Both the position numbers and the translations under genes were made by a program. 64,000 nucleotides of DNA from Pseudoneurospora amorphoporcata (taxonomy: Eukaryota > Ascomycota > Sordariomycetes > Sordariales > Sordariaceae): contig MU859146.1 in assembly GCA_033297205.1 (NCBI GenBank), positions 62,001 to 126,000 on the forward strand. Direction: 5' to 3'. The notes under the pieces are model-generated. The model saw nothing but the letters and a program-made list of their open reading frames with translations, ran no database searches and was not told the DNA's origin. Positions 22,979 through 35,189 of this stretch are shown one piece after another. Within the stretch, counting starts at the first letter, position 1. The number at the start of each line of letters is the position of its first letter.

Positions 22979-23920
22979 GAGTCTGTCTTGTTGGCGCTTA
23001 CAGCCGAAGAAAACTTTTTCATAGCCCATTTGGCTTTGTGACTGGACCGCCAGCCACGCTATCGGCAATGAAATACGAAATTGGGAGGCGAATTTTACGT
23101 GCATGTCTTACGTTAACGCCAAAGAAGATTGACTCCCGACTCCCGAAGGCTGCTCGGTGTAAGCGCCAGCCGGCCGGCCGGCGGGCATTGACCAAAACAA
23201 TCTACGACATACGTACCGCAGTACGGGCGAATTGACAAGACAAGACAGGTTTGTATCAAGATCAGGCACATTTTAATCAAGCTGGGGAGAGACTGGCTCA
23301 CTGGTCAGTGAAAAGAAAGCGAATGGTTGGGAGACTTTAGACTAGAATGTCTGGATGTTGTGCAACACCCATGTCATGACCAGGATCATTCATCATTGTG
23401 AGGGATGTGGTGAGAAATGAGACCTGTTTCTGCAGTTCCAGGTCTAGGTTCAGTTCCTCCCCTTGATGCCGTGCGCTTTTGCAAGATTTCAATCATTTAT
23501 CCTTTGTCTTTCCCGTGGCTATGGGCAAGCCTCGCCATGCTTACCTCTACCGAAACATGCATGTCTGTTATTACTTGGCCTATCTTTTCCTGATATCAGG
23601 GGGTATGCACTAACAGCCGGACACTAACACTAACACGACAGCGCAACAACTTGGAACCATGGCAAAAAAAGGAAAGGGAAATCGAAATTGCCTTGCTTTT
23701 CCCAATCGTTTCCAACTTCTAAATCGACCAATTACCATCAATGCTACGCGAGAGCACCAAACGGCAAGCGACAGTCTTCTAGAATTTCCACACCATCTAC
23801 ACAGTAAGCATCTTACGTTTTCTCCTCCCACTCTACATCCCGTCGTGCCATCATCGGACATCCATCCATCCCGTCATCCAAGGGGAAGAGAGACAGAGAG
23901 AAAATAGAGGGGCAAAGTAA

Positions 23921-23936
23921 AGAGAGAGAGAGAGAG
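23921..23936. repeat. (AG)8 microsatellite
   Basis: Eight AG units embedded in a purine-rich stretch. Confidence 0.85.
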
Positions 23937-24207
23937 GGGTCACACACAGCGGGAGATCCGCAACACCTGTCTGTCACTCGTTGCACACGGACACACAGAC
24001 GGGCACACATTGCACACCACAACCTACTAGATGGGGCGTGATACCAAGTGTGCTGTGTGCAACGACACGACTGCTGATGTTGCTCGCTTGCCTCCTTGTT
24101 CTGTCTGTGTTGCTGTATCACTGTGATACACCAGGCGGTTTGAGAGGAAGAGAGTGTGGCACTGCAGCAGTGCAGTGCACGCATATACACTATAGTACTG
24201 CAGTAAA

Positions 24208-24227
24208 AGGTGAGGTGAGGTGAGGTG
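24208..24227. repeat. (AGGTG)4 tandem repeat
   Basis: Four perfect pentamer units. Confidence 0.85.
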
Positions 24228-24929
24228 ACTCCTGGAGGAGGCCGGAGGCGACCGGTAGGAAGGTAGGTAAGTCTGCAAAGTATCGTACGAGATGGAAGCC
24301 ATATGGAAGTGTTTTAACGGGTAACTTCCAGGTTTCCTTTGTTCTCTTTCCTTCTTATTTTTCTTCTTCTTGTCTGCCGGAGTCAGCCTCTTTCTTCACC
24401 TCAGGTGAAGTGTGTGTTAAACTTCCGGTTCTGCCCGTCCGCCCGGACCTTCCAAGCTGGATTGTTTGCATTCACCACCGTGTCCATGAAAGTGATATTT
24501 TCAACATGCAACGGATGAATGGAAGGAGTCAAAACTCGCAACTTGGGGACTTGGACAGTCAAACATCCATATCCCCTGGGCAGACTTCCTGGCTGACTGA
24601 TTACCAATTGTAAACGTACCAGAAGTCAAGGTCAACCTGCCACAAGGTGGACACGCAATTTTCAGATACGTAGTTGAAACCAGATGAATGAGTTCTTGAA
24701 TCTGGGCCCAAAGCTACAACGCCACGCCGTCCGAACTCCAAATCGCTGGGTGTCCGCTTATGTTATCAGGTCAAAGAACACGGAAATAATTCCCGGACGT
24801 TGCCATACGAGTGGAGAATAGGAGAGGTCCAAGTGGCTATGCCTCCATCTTGAATCTAGATTATTGACTCGAGATCGGGCGACGGCTGACGACGCCTTGC
24901 CTCTTTTTTTTCTCTTTTTCTTTTCTTCC

Positions 24930-24947
24930 TTTTTTTTTTTTTTTTTT
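24930..24947. repeat. Poly(T) tract, 18 nt
   Basis: Run of T within a longer pyrimidine stretch beginning near 24900. Confidence 0.85.
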
Positions 24948-27013
24948 GTTTGACTGCGGCAAGGCGCTTGTTACTCTACACTACTTTGTTCCACCACCAT
25001 CTACCTGAAGAAGCAAGTTGAGCGACGTTTACACTAATATGTTGTTCGCCCGATGTCGCTGCGGCGGTGGCAGCTCGGGGATAAAAGGAGTAAGTCTTTC
25101 CCGGATTCACCGTCATCCTTGAACTCGAGAGTTGAGATGAATGGAATCATGGAAGTTCCCGACAACCTCCACAAATCCAACATGGGATGACATATCATCG
25201 CACTTGTGACAGACACACGGACTTGGCATCAAATGCACGGAAGCCTTGTCCGTTATCTTTTATCGCCTTCCATCCATTCCGTCTTTTTCCACAAACAATC
25301 CCACTTTCCAATTGTCCCCGACCGCATTGATGTGCAAGCTAGAGAACCCGGCGGAGAAAAGCAAAGCAATTGGTAACAACGGAAGACCTTCCGAATTTCG
25401 TAATGTTTGTTCTGATTTCGTCACTCGTTTTTTGCCCTTTCGGACAACGTCCCCGCACTCGGTGATCTGGTGGTGTGGCAGTGTTCGCTGTGATAAGACA
25501 GGTGCGGGGAAGAGAGCTGCCCACTGTTCGTCGAGCAATCGCTTCCAATATCTCCAAGGTTTCTGGAATCCTTCCTCCTTAGGTTTACACCTGGCTAGGG
25601 CGGAGGAGTTTGTCGATCCCTGGGCATGGCACCCCGCAGTTTTGTAATTGACGGGACCCCAGTCCACAAAAGTGAGGTGACGTGACGTTCGGATAGTTGA
25701 CAACGTGAGTTGACCGACCCCCCAGAGCAGAAATCGGACATCGCAACCGGACCTCGGGTCCTTCACCCGTCCCGGATATCGAAGCTCAGCAAGGAGACTG
25801 TTGAGCCTCCAACCGACTGTCCCTTCTTTTTGTCACTTCATTAACCCATGATCAATCGCAATCTCAACGGTGCAGTTAATTAAGTGCCGTGAAGTATGAC
25901 ATTGTCACCTTCTAAATCCATCAGTTGAATCTATCACAAGGCATACACAAATACCCATGTGATGGCTGTGATGGCATGCCAAAATTGATTAATTATATTG
26001 TTGAAGGGTTGATGGAATTCTCCATGAAACAAAGAGAGATGGATTAGATATTGCTTGTCACTTTCTCAGTCGGTCGGACGCGGCTGGCGGAACGGAATCA
26101 AGCAGCAATCCACGCTGCAAGCCGAGAGAGAGAGTCTGAGATTCCTCCCTTGACAGATGAATCCCGTCTCCCTCCGTCCCATCGGCGACTGTTGGTCCCC
26201 GTCTCTGCCGTCATCTTGTCTTTCCGGGATGCGTCCGTCGTTGTCGTCGTCAAGTCGTTTGTACATAGTATCCGTTTGTCTCACTCAGCTGTCAGTCAGC
26301 AGTCCAGGAGGAGGCCTCAGCTTCTTGCTTTGAACCCGACCCGACTTATGCCCGTCTTGATCAACTGATACCTATGCCTGGGAACAGCTGTGCTTCCTGT
26401 TGAACAAACATCGGATGAATGGCGGTCCTCAGATTCAGTCAGCGCTTATTACAGACGGAGATTGCCGTCGAGTTATATCCGTTTAATCTCCGCGGTTGGG
26501 TGGTTGACTAATAACCTAGAATTAACCCCCTGCATCCATTTATCCAAGCGCAGACAGGCGGGAAGGGCCTTCGCTGGAGCGCTGGAGGGATGATGCATCT
26601 CGATGGGATGGGAAGTGCCGTTCGATTTCAAATCTTTACCCCGCGTATGATTAATGACTGTGAAGTGTGAACGGACTCCCGTCGGACTTTTTATTGCGCA
26701 GGCCGCAGTCATCCCCTGACCCTCGCTTTGAATATTTTAGGAAAGTTCCGTGTCTGTGAATCATTATTTCCCGTCTTCTGTCCGGTTTCATCCAGACCCA
26801 CGATTTGATGGCCTTTGGGTCGTAACGGGTGGACGGTTGTAAGTGGTTGTTGTCAGGCGCTTCCTAGGGGGAACAGTGCGCTGACGTGCAGTTCCCCTCA
26901 CGAAAGCCTCAACCTACTCTTGCAAGGTCTTGTCAACGTTATGTCTCGAACTCTACCAAACTGTTGGACTCAAGGTCAGCGCGATGTGAATCACAAAGAC
27001 GTCGTCACCGAAA

Positions 27014-27925
27014 ATGTCAACTGCTACGAGCGTTAGCACCAAAACGACCGATCATGCCTTGGGTCGACGTGGCTGAACAAAAAAAAAAACCTTGGGTATT
27101 TCCGAAATCAAGAGACAGTCGTCAAGCGAGAGCCTCTCGGCTGCTCCAATAGAGGACAGTGGCATTGACGACGACGACGAAGATGGTGTAAGTCTATTCT
27201 AGCGACTTGCACTCTTAAATCGCATAACTTAACTTGTCCGCCCGCTTGCAGGCCGAACTAAAGGGTGCTGTCTGCGATCCACCTTGCTTTGTATGTGTCA
27301 CTAACTCAACTCTGCGTGGTGAGGGTGACAGTCTATGTTATCACCCTGCTGTCATCGGCAAACATGGACGGTGGGCATGCTTAGGTTGACGCAGGTATTC
27401 GAAACGTTGCGATCCTTCTCCTGACTTGGTCAGGGGAACAGTTGCGCGTGAGAAGGCGTTGAAGATTTTGAGAACGATGTGCGCTGCATGTCTCAACCTT
27501 CGGCAGCTTGTTAAAGATGGGAATGATGCCCGAGTAGGTCCACCACGGTAGCGCACCACAACCTCTCCATCCCTTCTCCGGATCTGCTTGGTTGCACAAT
27601 CGCTTGACATAGCCCATCGATAAAAGCTCTACAGTGGAAACTCTACGATCCGGAGGCGATCTATATTCCGAACCAGTTGATAGTTCCTTGCCTGGAGTGC
27701 CATCGCGAGCTGAGTTTACTGCTCTAATGAGACCGGTCAAATCCCTGGAGGCAAGCCTGCAGCGTCAGAACGTTCTTCGCCGGCATTCAGAACCAAGGAA
27801 GAGAAGTGCCGGACGCCACAATTCTGATGAGGTCCAGGAGGACGAAAGAATCCGGGAAGGCCCGACTACGAAGATGAGGAGAGCTATGATGAAGAGACTG
27901 ATGAGGACGAATGGTTACCGTAGCC
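27014..27925 (+). pseudogene. Decayed multi-exon gene of unknown function
   Basis: A protein-like reading begins MSTATSVSTKTTDHALGRRG at 27014, meets TGA at 27074, and resumes in the same frame with SSSESLSAAPIEDSGIDDDD. A textbook intron follows (27188-27251, donor GTAAGT, acceptor TTGCAG). The next exon reads AELKGAVCDPPCFVCVTN and then GKHGRWACLG, meets TGA at 27387, and continues in frame with CDPSPDLVRGTVAREKALK and CAACLNLRQLVKD until TAG at 27549. Further protein-like pieces lie in shifted frames: ALQWKLYDPEAIYIPNQL and PCLECHREL near 27610-27725, and RPDYEDEESYDEETDEDEW near 27850-27925. Cysteine pairs suggest a zinc-binding or disulfide-rich protein with an acidic tail. I do not recognise the family. 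Three in-frame stops and at least two frameshifts indicate a dead gene. Confidence 0.55.
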
Positions 27926-30900
27926 GGTCATTCTGATGATTCTGCAGCTCCTTGATCTCAGCACACTTCATCACGGTTGCATTTTCTGTTCCTCACCTGG
28001 TATCTCCGCCGAAAGCTCGTGTCAATCACGGTTAAACATTCCATCTTCGTCTTAGCACAAAGGTCCCTCTGGCTGTGGAGGATCGACAATCAAGCCATAT
28101 CCACCAGACTATATTTTAGCTTCAACTCCAAAATGCCCTTCAACTCCACGCCAAAATCAGACCAGCAATGAAAAGTCTCCTTTGGGCTAGAGTTGCCGAA
28201 GATGCTCCATTATCAGCTGGACGGAACGAGATGAAGAAATAGACAAGGCCGCCAAATGGAGCCCTTCTGATGATGCCCCCAAGACGTTAAAATGGACGCT
28301 AGACTACCTGCCGTGGATTTGCGGAGCACGGAGACATAACTGCCGTCCAACCAATATCCACTTGATATCAGAGGACGAAAAGAAAACCCCCACACAAAAC
28401 CCCCAACTTCAACCACGACTCTCGGAGAGCACGATGTCAGGGCAGGGACGGCGAAAGAAGGGAAGCATCGAGAAGGATGTTGCTGCCACTGTCACTATCA
28501 GGATTTCCTGGGAATGAGACGAAGAAGAGGAAACGGACGATTTCCCTCGTATAACGTTAACATAACCAGTTCTATCAGAGCGACCCTGAAGGTAGCTGGG
28601 TCAGGGGGCCTCGAGTTCAAGGCCCCACGAATTCTGTGTGATGAGATTTTGAAGGCATTCACATCCTCTGGGCATCACTGGGCGTAGACTTGGCAAAATC
28701 ATGCATTCAGTGACATTTCCATGGAACTTTGCCTAAGGTACGCAAATTTCCTTTCGGCCCAAGTGTGCCGAACAAGCCATCTGATTTGCTCCACGACTCT
28801 CTCTTCCACCACGCCGTTTTTGTGTAACCAAGACTTCTTGCTAAGCTCTCTTCACTCTACCATAGCCTCTCTTCCTTCCCTCCGCTAATAATACTTTGAT
28901 GCCCCCCAAACCCTGTTTCCCGAGATGAGTAAAGCTTGCGATTGGTTCATTATCACGATGGAGTCGGCACCAGGGTACCCTTGAGATGAAGAAGACGACG
29001 ACGTGGAGCGAGACGAGCCGAGCCTTGTCTAACGAATGCAACTGACTGATTCATTGTCACCGGACTGTTGTCACTGACGAGATGCCGTTTGGTAAAAACG
29101 TGGAGACTCCAGAGCGAAAGGGAAGGGTTCAACAACCGATATTGAAAGTGCGTGCTAGGTAGTGATCATAAATCCGGTCTGTATATCTCCGTAGCGAGCG
29201 ATAGGGGTCCACGTGTTCACACACACCAGTGCCCAAAAGAGGAGCACGGCAGGTGAAAGGGACCAAGGGACTTGTAGCCTCGGTTATTGTCTGCTTTCAT
29301 GTTTGGTTTGGTTCAGTTCAATGGACAAGTTCAATTGAGCGCTCAGATTGATTCGAGTGTCGCGCACGTATAGTCTGGGAGCGGTCGTGCGAGTAGGTAA
29401 TGCAATCGAGGAATAACTATCTCATGATGAAGGAAGAAAGAGGAAGAAGTGTGATCGCAGCACTACGATAGTACCAAGTGGGAATAATGACTGTACTAAC
29501 TACCTGATCCAGAAACAATTCGCTTCTCGAGGTTCGCTTGTGAAACATGTCCAGAAGCATGGGTGCGAGGTCGCTTCCCGGCAGAGTACCACCGTGGATA
29601 AGGACGGCAAAGTGAAAAAGGCCTACTAGTATGGTTGGAGCGTGCAAGCCGCCTGCGATACCCATTGTATGTGATTACCTCCTCCCTGACAGATTGTCAA
29701 CTTCTCCGAAACTGACATATACATCCAGCATTTTACCTCTAATCTTGAGAAGTGTCATGATGCGTTTGTTGCAGAGTGCACCTACTCGCCGACCCACAAT
29801 ACACAGCATTGGGTTTGAAGGGCGTTTCTAGCCCAGACGAGTAGGTACCTAGTCAGCGGTCGGTTTTGAAGCCCTGCCGAGTCTGATTCATAGTGGGAAA
29901 GGAAACAGAAGGACAACAGGACATGGTTTGTCCTTTCCAACTGTGACGGCCATGCTTGTCCTGGTCAGTAGCAAGCCGCATGTTGCCGTCCACATTTTTA
30001 CACTAGTGTTCTCCAGGAGCAGGGCATTTGATGCGCAAGGAGGCGAGGCAATGAATGAATGATATGACATGATTGATTGATTCGGAACTTTCCAGTCCAC
30101 TTCCCCACGGGGCACATATGGACTCCCGTCTTGACATGGAAGCCACTCCCGTTCATTGTGACCGACAGCAATCTCCAGAATAACCCTAACGGTCTTCTTG
30201 ATGAGCGGTATGCCAGGATGCCACTGGGACACTGGCAAATTGTCACTTCCATTGGGTGTACAGTCCAATGCTGGAAAGTTTGTTGGCTGATACTTGGCAT
30301 GGGAGGGAAACAGAAAAATTGATTGGCTTAGGAGGCTATTTCACAGCGAAGGTGGAGAGGAACGCTACGAACTCACTCACCACCCTGAGCACCACTCGCG
30401 ATGGACCCGCCGTAAAATCCTACTTGACCAACTTGAAGGAGTAAAGTGCTGGCTCTAAGTACTACACCAACGATTGTAGACACCACAATCCTCATCATTC
30501 CCGTCCCCCATACAACCCCCCACGACCCACGTTCGCTCCTACCTCAACTGTGTCCGGGCGCTGTCGCTGCTGTTCGCTTGAGTGTCGTTTTTTTGGCCAC
30601 GCCGACTCTTGCCGAAGCTACTCGGTGGAAGGCGGCGGTGGGAATGGAATCATGAAAATCCGGATACGAAACTGAACTTGGAAGCATGGAAACTCGGCGA
30701 TGCCGTCGTCTGGTTCTACGCCCCTATACACTACGCATGCACGGAAGGGGGAAGAACACAAGCAAACAATGACATTGACTTGCCTTTTGCTGTTGTCAAA
30801 GCCTTCTAGCTCTAGAACTTCCAAAGCACGTCTCTTCGGGGATAGCCGTAGCGCCAACACAACACAAGTGTCCGATGCATGCCATGCCCCTTTCTTTTTC

Positions 30901-31717
30901 TTGTCTTTTGTCCCTGGCAGGCCTTGCTTCCTTCCCGTCTTTACCACGCAATGTTTTCTTTTCCCTGCTAGCTTGCTTTCTTCCCTTCCCGCTTTGGATT
31001 TGCAACGCAAGAGCGTTAGCACGGCACGTCAAGAGCTGCCGCCACCAACGTAACGAGCGGAATAGTCCGTTGGCGGCGCATGTGGCGGAAGAGCCTCATT
31101 CTCGCACGTCGAGGGACAGTGACACACATCCAACCAAAAAGAAATGTGTCCGTCCGTTTTAACATTGCAATGGACCATGTGTGAGATTTGTACCTGGCCT
31201 AGATGGACTGTGTAAGACACCCGATCTTCACAAGGTCAGATCACAAGTAGATGCCATATTTGGCGCGCGGTTCATGATGGCACGGGTCTTTCTGAAAAGC
31301 GAAGGTTGTGCTTTGACAGCAGCCGGAGTTTCATGTGCCAACTCCTAGACACTCCTTTACACTGATTTGAGTTCTGGATAGTAATCATTCACGGGTAAAA
31401 GAGTGTATATTCGTTGTTCGTGTTCCAGTTTGCTTGGTCTTTCTTGGTTATTGGTGCCTACTGTTGATGGTGGGCCTCCGTAGCAGACGCAAGTTACCGC
31501 TTCCTATTGCCGTCGCTCTGTTTGACTACCGGCATCACGATGTCTGCTGCCCGCTGTTGTGTTACGGGAGATCATTTTGCTTTTGAAACCTGTAACTTCT
31601 GCAAGGCATCGGAATTGGACGAGCGTTGAGATCTGTCCTAAACTACCACTCATTACCCATACCACCATTGACAGAGTAACGTCTTCATAGACCGAAAATT
31701 CTTCCAGCTGCAGGACA

Positions 31718-31739
31718 GGACATGGCCATGGCCATGTCC
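31718..31739. repeat. 22-bp perfect palindrome
   Basis: Reads GGACATGGCCA followed by its exact reverse complement, with no spacer. It lies in non-coding sequence. Confidence 0.85.
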
Positions 31740-33639
31740 GAAGTTGTATCCATAAAAGGTCCTAATTGTTCCTGGCGGCGGCACCCATGGCAACCGAAAA
31801 GGGATCTCCCAATGCATCTTCCCAGTCCACTTCACTTGTCGTGTCGATTTTCGAGACCCTCTTGCGAACATTCATGACATTGACCTCAGCCAAGACCTCC
31901 ACCGAGATCCAACAGATCCAGCGAGCATAACACCTTCCTTCCTTGAAGAGATAGAAGTAACATAACATGCAGGACGGCACGGGCGGTCGGGGGTCGGGGT
32001 TGAGGCTGGACCCTTCCACACGTCTCAACATGCCAAAAAAAGACCGGGAAGAACATGTCCATCGCCCTTCTGTCCGTCCGTCCCGTCCCGTCCGGCTCCA
32101 TTCCTGCCATGCCCCCGTCCGTCATGTCCGTCATCGGCGATTTCATGCTTGGTTGAGATGCTGTATTGTGGTCGGTATGCAGTGCAGTGTTGCACGGAAG
32201 GATTTCATTTGAGACGGAGATTGTTTGCGGAAAAGGTCCAAGTTCCCAAGGTTCCATCGTTCGGTTACTGGATCTTTAGCAGTTAAGTTGTTGTGCTGCT
32301 AAATGTTACTACTGCTATACCCTTTGCTCTTGTTACACTAACAACTTGACGGTTCATCGTTTGACGGAAGTAGCTTCCTAAAAGGGGCTGTAGTCTAGGG
32401 CTTAAACATACCTATAGACAAGCATGTCGAAGATGATCGCACGACAAATGCGACGAGAAACAAGGAAAAAAGACGGTTCATCGCCGTTGAATCTTGCTGT
32501 GCATGCATTATCGTATCTTCTACCCGCTGCCCGTTTCCCGTTGACAATGCCGTTACCTAACCTATGTAACCTCGGCTTGACGACTTGACATGTCGTGATG
32601 TGATGAGCAGACTCTGAAAGGAAGTGCCGCTTGGTGTTCGTGCCCATGTCTTGGTTCCATGTTCACAGGTTTCGACAACACAAGAGCTGTTACCTCGCAG
32701 GCAATATAGTCTTGAGCACTTCGAGACGCTACTACTCGGTCTTCAGGTCCGATACGAGAGGCATCTCGGAAAACTGGAGTTCAGAAGTCTCTCCAAGGAT
32801 GGAAAGACACGGGGCAGAGTTGAAATCGCAATTTGGAGATATGTCCATGCCAAAAAATGTAGTAGGGAGAGACGAAATCGATGGTACGGCGGATATGGCG
32901 GGATGTGGCTGTGGTTCTAATCGGTCATATCGCGACAAGTTGAAGTAAATTGTTACCACCGCATACCAGTGACGATGTTAGTTAGCTACCGCAATACATG
33001 TCCGGTGAAGGTCGCATCTGGGTGTCACAGACCGGCCTTGTCAAGGAGGAATCATATACGATCTACCACAAGTCGTACGTTTGTATAGACCGGGAGATGA
33101 CGAGATGCTATAGCAACTTCTCCTAGTTATATCGAATTGTCGGCGTCTAATGGGGCTGCCGGCCTCGGACACGGCAGCAATAATAGCAACCTGAAGAGCA
33201 GCAGCTTACTTCCAGGTCGCAAATGCCGAACGGGACCGGACCGTCCGGGCATGCTCGGAGCGGAAGCCCAGCAGACACTCGCATCCATCGGCCTCATCCT
33301 CGAGTAACGTCGCAAGTGAAACCATAGTTAACGCCCGCGAACGGGAAGGACAATGAAACAAAATCTCCAAAAAGAAAAAGGTAAAAAAATAAAAGGTGAA
33401 AAAAGGTGTGTACCGTAATTAGGTACACTGAGACAAACCAGTAGCCCAAAGGGAAACGCGACCCCTATTCTTCCCCCCAAGTACCCTCAAACGATCCCAC
33501 TATCCCCTCCAGTTTCGCTGGTTGCTCGACCGAGGCCAGCTCCATCTGAAAGGTCGAAGAATATCGCGTTTCCTAAATGGAGATCTTTTGGCAAGTCCAA
33601 CGATGGTGCACTTTGCGTCTTATAGACGCGCTTTGCGTC

Positions 33640-33850
33640 TTTTTTTTTTTTGCATCTGTAGATGACTTCTTATCTCAGCTCTCTTCTGTCTTAGCGGAGC
33701 ATCGCTTTCATCTTTGCACTCTATTTGGAGCGGAGGCGTACGCTGTGGGATTTTGGCCGAAAATTCTAGCTCATGTCCGGTTCGAACCGGCGAACTCTTG
33801 GGTTTGTATGGACACAGCAGCGGGTGAGACCACTGCGCCATTCTGCCGTG
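33640..33850 (-). mobile_element. SINE-like element: tRNA-type A and B boxes plus poly(A) tail
   Basis: Reading the minus strand, an A-box match (TGGCGCAGTGG, 33840-33830) is followed about 54 nt later by a B-box-like GGTTCGAACCG (33788-33778). About 125 nt of unrelated body then runs into 12 consecutive A residues (33651-33640). A box, B box, body and A-tail in that order is the architecture of a tRNA-derived SINE transcribed by RNA polymerase III. A functional tRNA is unlikely because the 7-nt ends do not pair and the T-arm stem is out of register by one base. No clear target-site duplication was found and only one copy is seen in the window, so this remains tentative. Confidence 0.35.
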
Positions 33851-34542
33851 GCAGCTGGTGCTGGGCACTGGTTTGTCTCTTGGTGGTGGAAGGAGGGGCT
33901 GGAGGATGTGCTTATATACTGCAGGTGAAGGAAGGGTTGAAATGAGGGGGAAGGTACGTGGTGAGGGGGACGGGACTGATGGAAGCTCGCGGAGACCTGC
34001 AGCCTGCGGGCAGATAAAAAGATAAGGTGAGCACATGCAATAAGAGGGAAGGAAGGAGCGATCGCCGACTGGAGGCTGGAGGAAACACCACGGATTGACA
34101 AGTGGAAAGACATCACGGGAGCAGAGAAAGGAATCCGTCGCAATTGGCTGGACACTACGATGATCGCTACGGCGTCGCGCTCCACAGACCCTGTTGTCGA
34201 AGGTCAGTAGGAGATGGTGTATGTATGGGTGAAGCATACTTGCATGATAACTCTGGAGCGATGATAAGACGCGGAATTGCCATCCATCTCCATACCCCGT
34301 CTGTCGGTCTAGTGGAAATTCCGATAACTATAATCCATCGATGGTCTGGTTTGCCTGCAAAAGAGATAGAGAACTTCACTGGGTACGACACTCGGCGATA
34401 TCTTCCCTCTTCCCTGGAGAACCACGAGAGCCGCCACATCGGTTTGTCCATTATTCATGGTTCATACGAAGAATATCGTCAATCCCCAGCTAGGCGTTTA
34501 TAAACACTTGAAAGAAATCAAAAGTTATGCAGCGTTGTTATA

Positions 34543-34570
34543 TGTGTTTATGTGTTTATGTGTTTATGTG
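34543..34570. repeat. (TGTGTTTA)3 tandem repeat
   Basis: Three perfect octamers plus a partial fourth. Confidence 0.85.
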
Positions 34571-35189
34571 GACGCTGCTGTAAAGGCTGAAGTCAGTCTT
34601 GCAAACGGGTTCACATGAGATAACATATTGCCCCTCAGGCGTGTGTTGTTGGCCAGTTCTGGTTCCCCTTTCCACTCGTAGTTGTTAACCTGGCCAGGGA
34701 TCTGAAAGGAGGCAAGCCTTCCCTCAAGAGACGGATGGCTCATAGCACCAAATGCTAGAATATCTTCCAACCAGCACAGGCGAGCGGACGTCAGCAGGCC
34801 AACGCCACCCTGGATTGTAGTTCTAGACTCTGTTGTATTGGGCGGATTTGAAAGGATGGTAATTTAGCTGTAGCTCTTTTGAGTTCGTCATGACCGAAGA
34901 GTGCGTTGCCCAGCTGTGATCGAGTGTCTTGGAGTTAGTTCTGTTCGTGGCGGCCAAGTATCACGATTGTCAATCTTTACAAACCAGGGGCTGTTTTGAG
35001 GATGAAAGGGGCCGAAAAATGCTTCAGGAAATGATGTTTCCATTCTAAGCTGTACCAGTCCACTAAACCAATACACCACTTTATTCCCTCATGTTATGCA
35101 GTTCATTATGAAGACCTTTCACCTTCCAACGTCCAGTTAAACATTTTGTTTGCAAATTAACACCCCCGTTTCAAGGTTGCAAGAGGGCC

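Larger units (their letters stand above)
17299..27013. other. Gene-poor block, left part
   Basis: Nearly 10 kb with no gene I can support on either strand. The frames are short, overlapping and unbiased, and none resembles a known family. The first kilobase or more is probably RGS-gene promoter and long 5' UTR. Base composition is not the AT-rich type expected of heavily RIP-mutated DNA. Homopolymer and microsatellite tracts are listed separately. No tRNA or 5S rRNA gene was found by eye. Confidence 0.5.
27926..35189. other. Gene-poor block, right part
   Basis: About 7 kb without a supported intact gene. Scattered frames around 28350-28520 look faintly protein-like and may be more of the decayed gene. 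A SINE-like element, a 22-bp palindrome and an octamer microsatellite are listed separately. Smaller inverted repeats are seen at about 28605-28626 (GGGGCCT/AGGCCCC) and about 33406-33427 (GTGTACC/GGTACAC). Confidence 0.5.

Noticed and set aside
33769..33847. Functional tRNA gene on the minus strand
   Set aside because: A and B boxes are present, but the 7-nt ends (GGCAGAA and ATGAGC region) do not pair, the T-stem is out of register and no anticodon stem forms.
17299..35189. Dispersed 5S rRNA or tRNA genes, expected in Neurospora-type genomes
   Set aside because: Scanned by eye for the 5S consensus and for paired A and B boxes on both strands; none found apart from the SINE-like head. A covariance-model search would be decisive.
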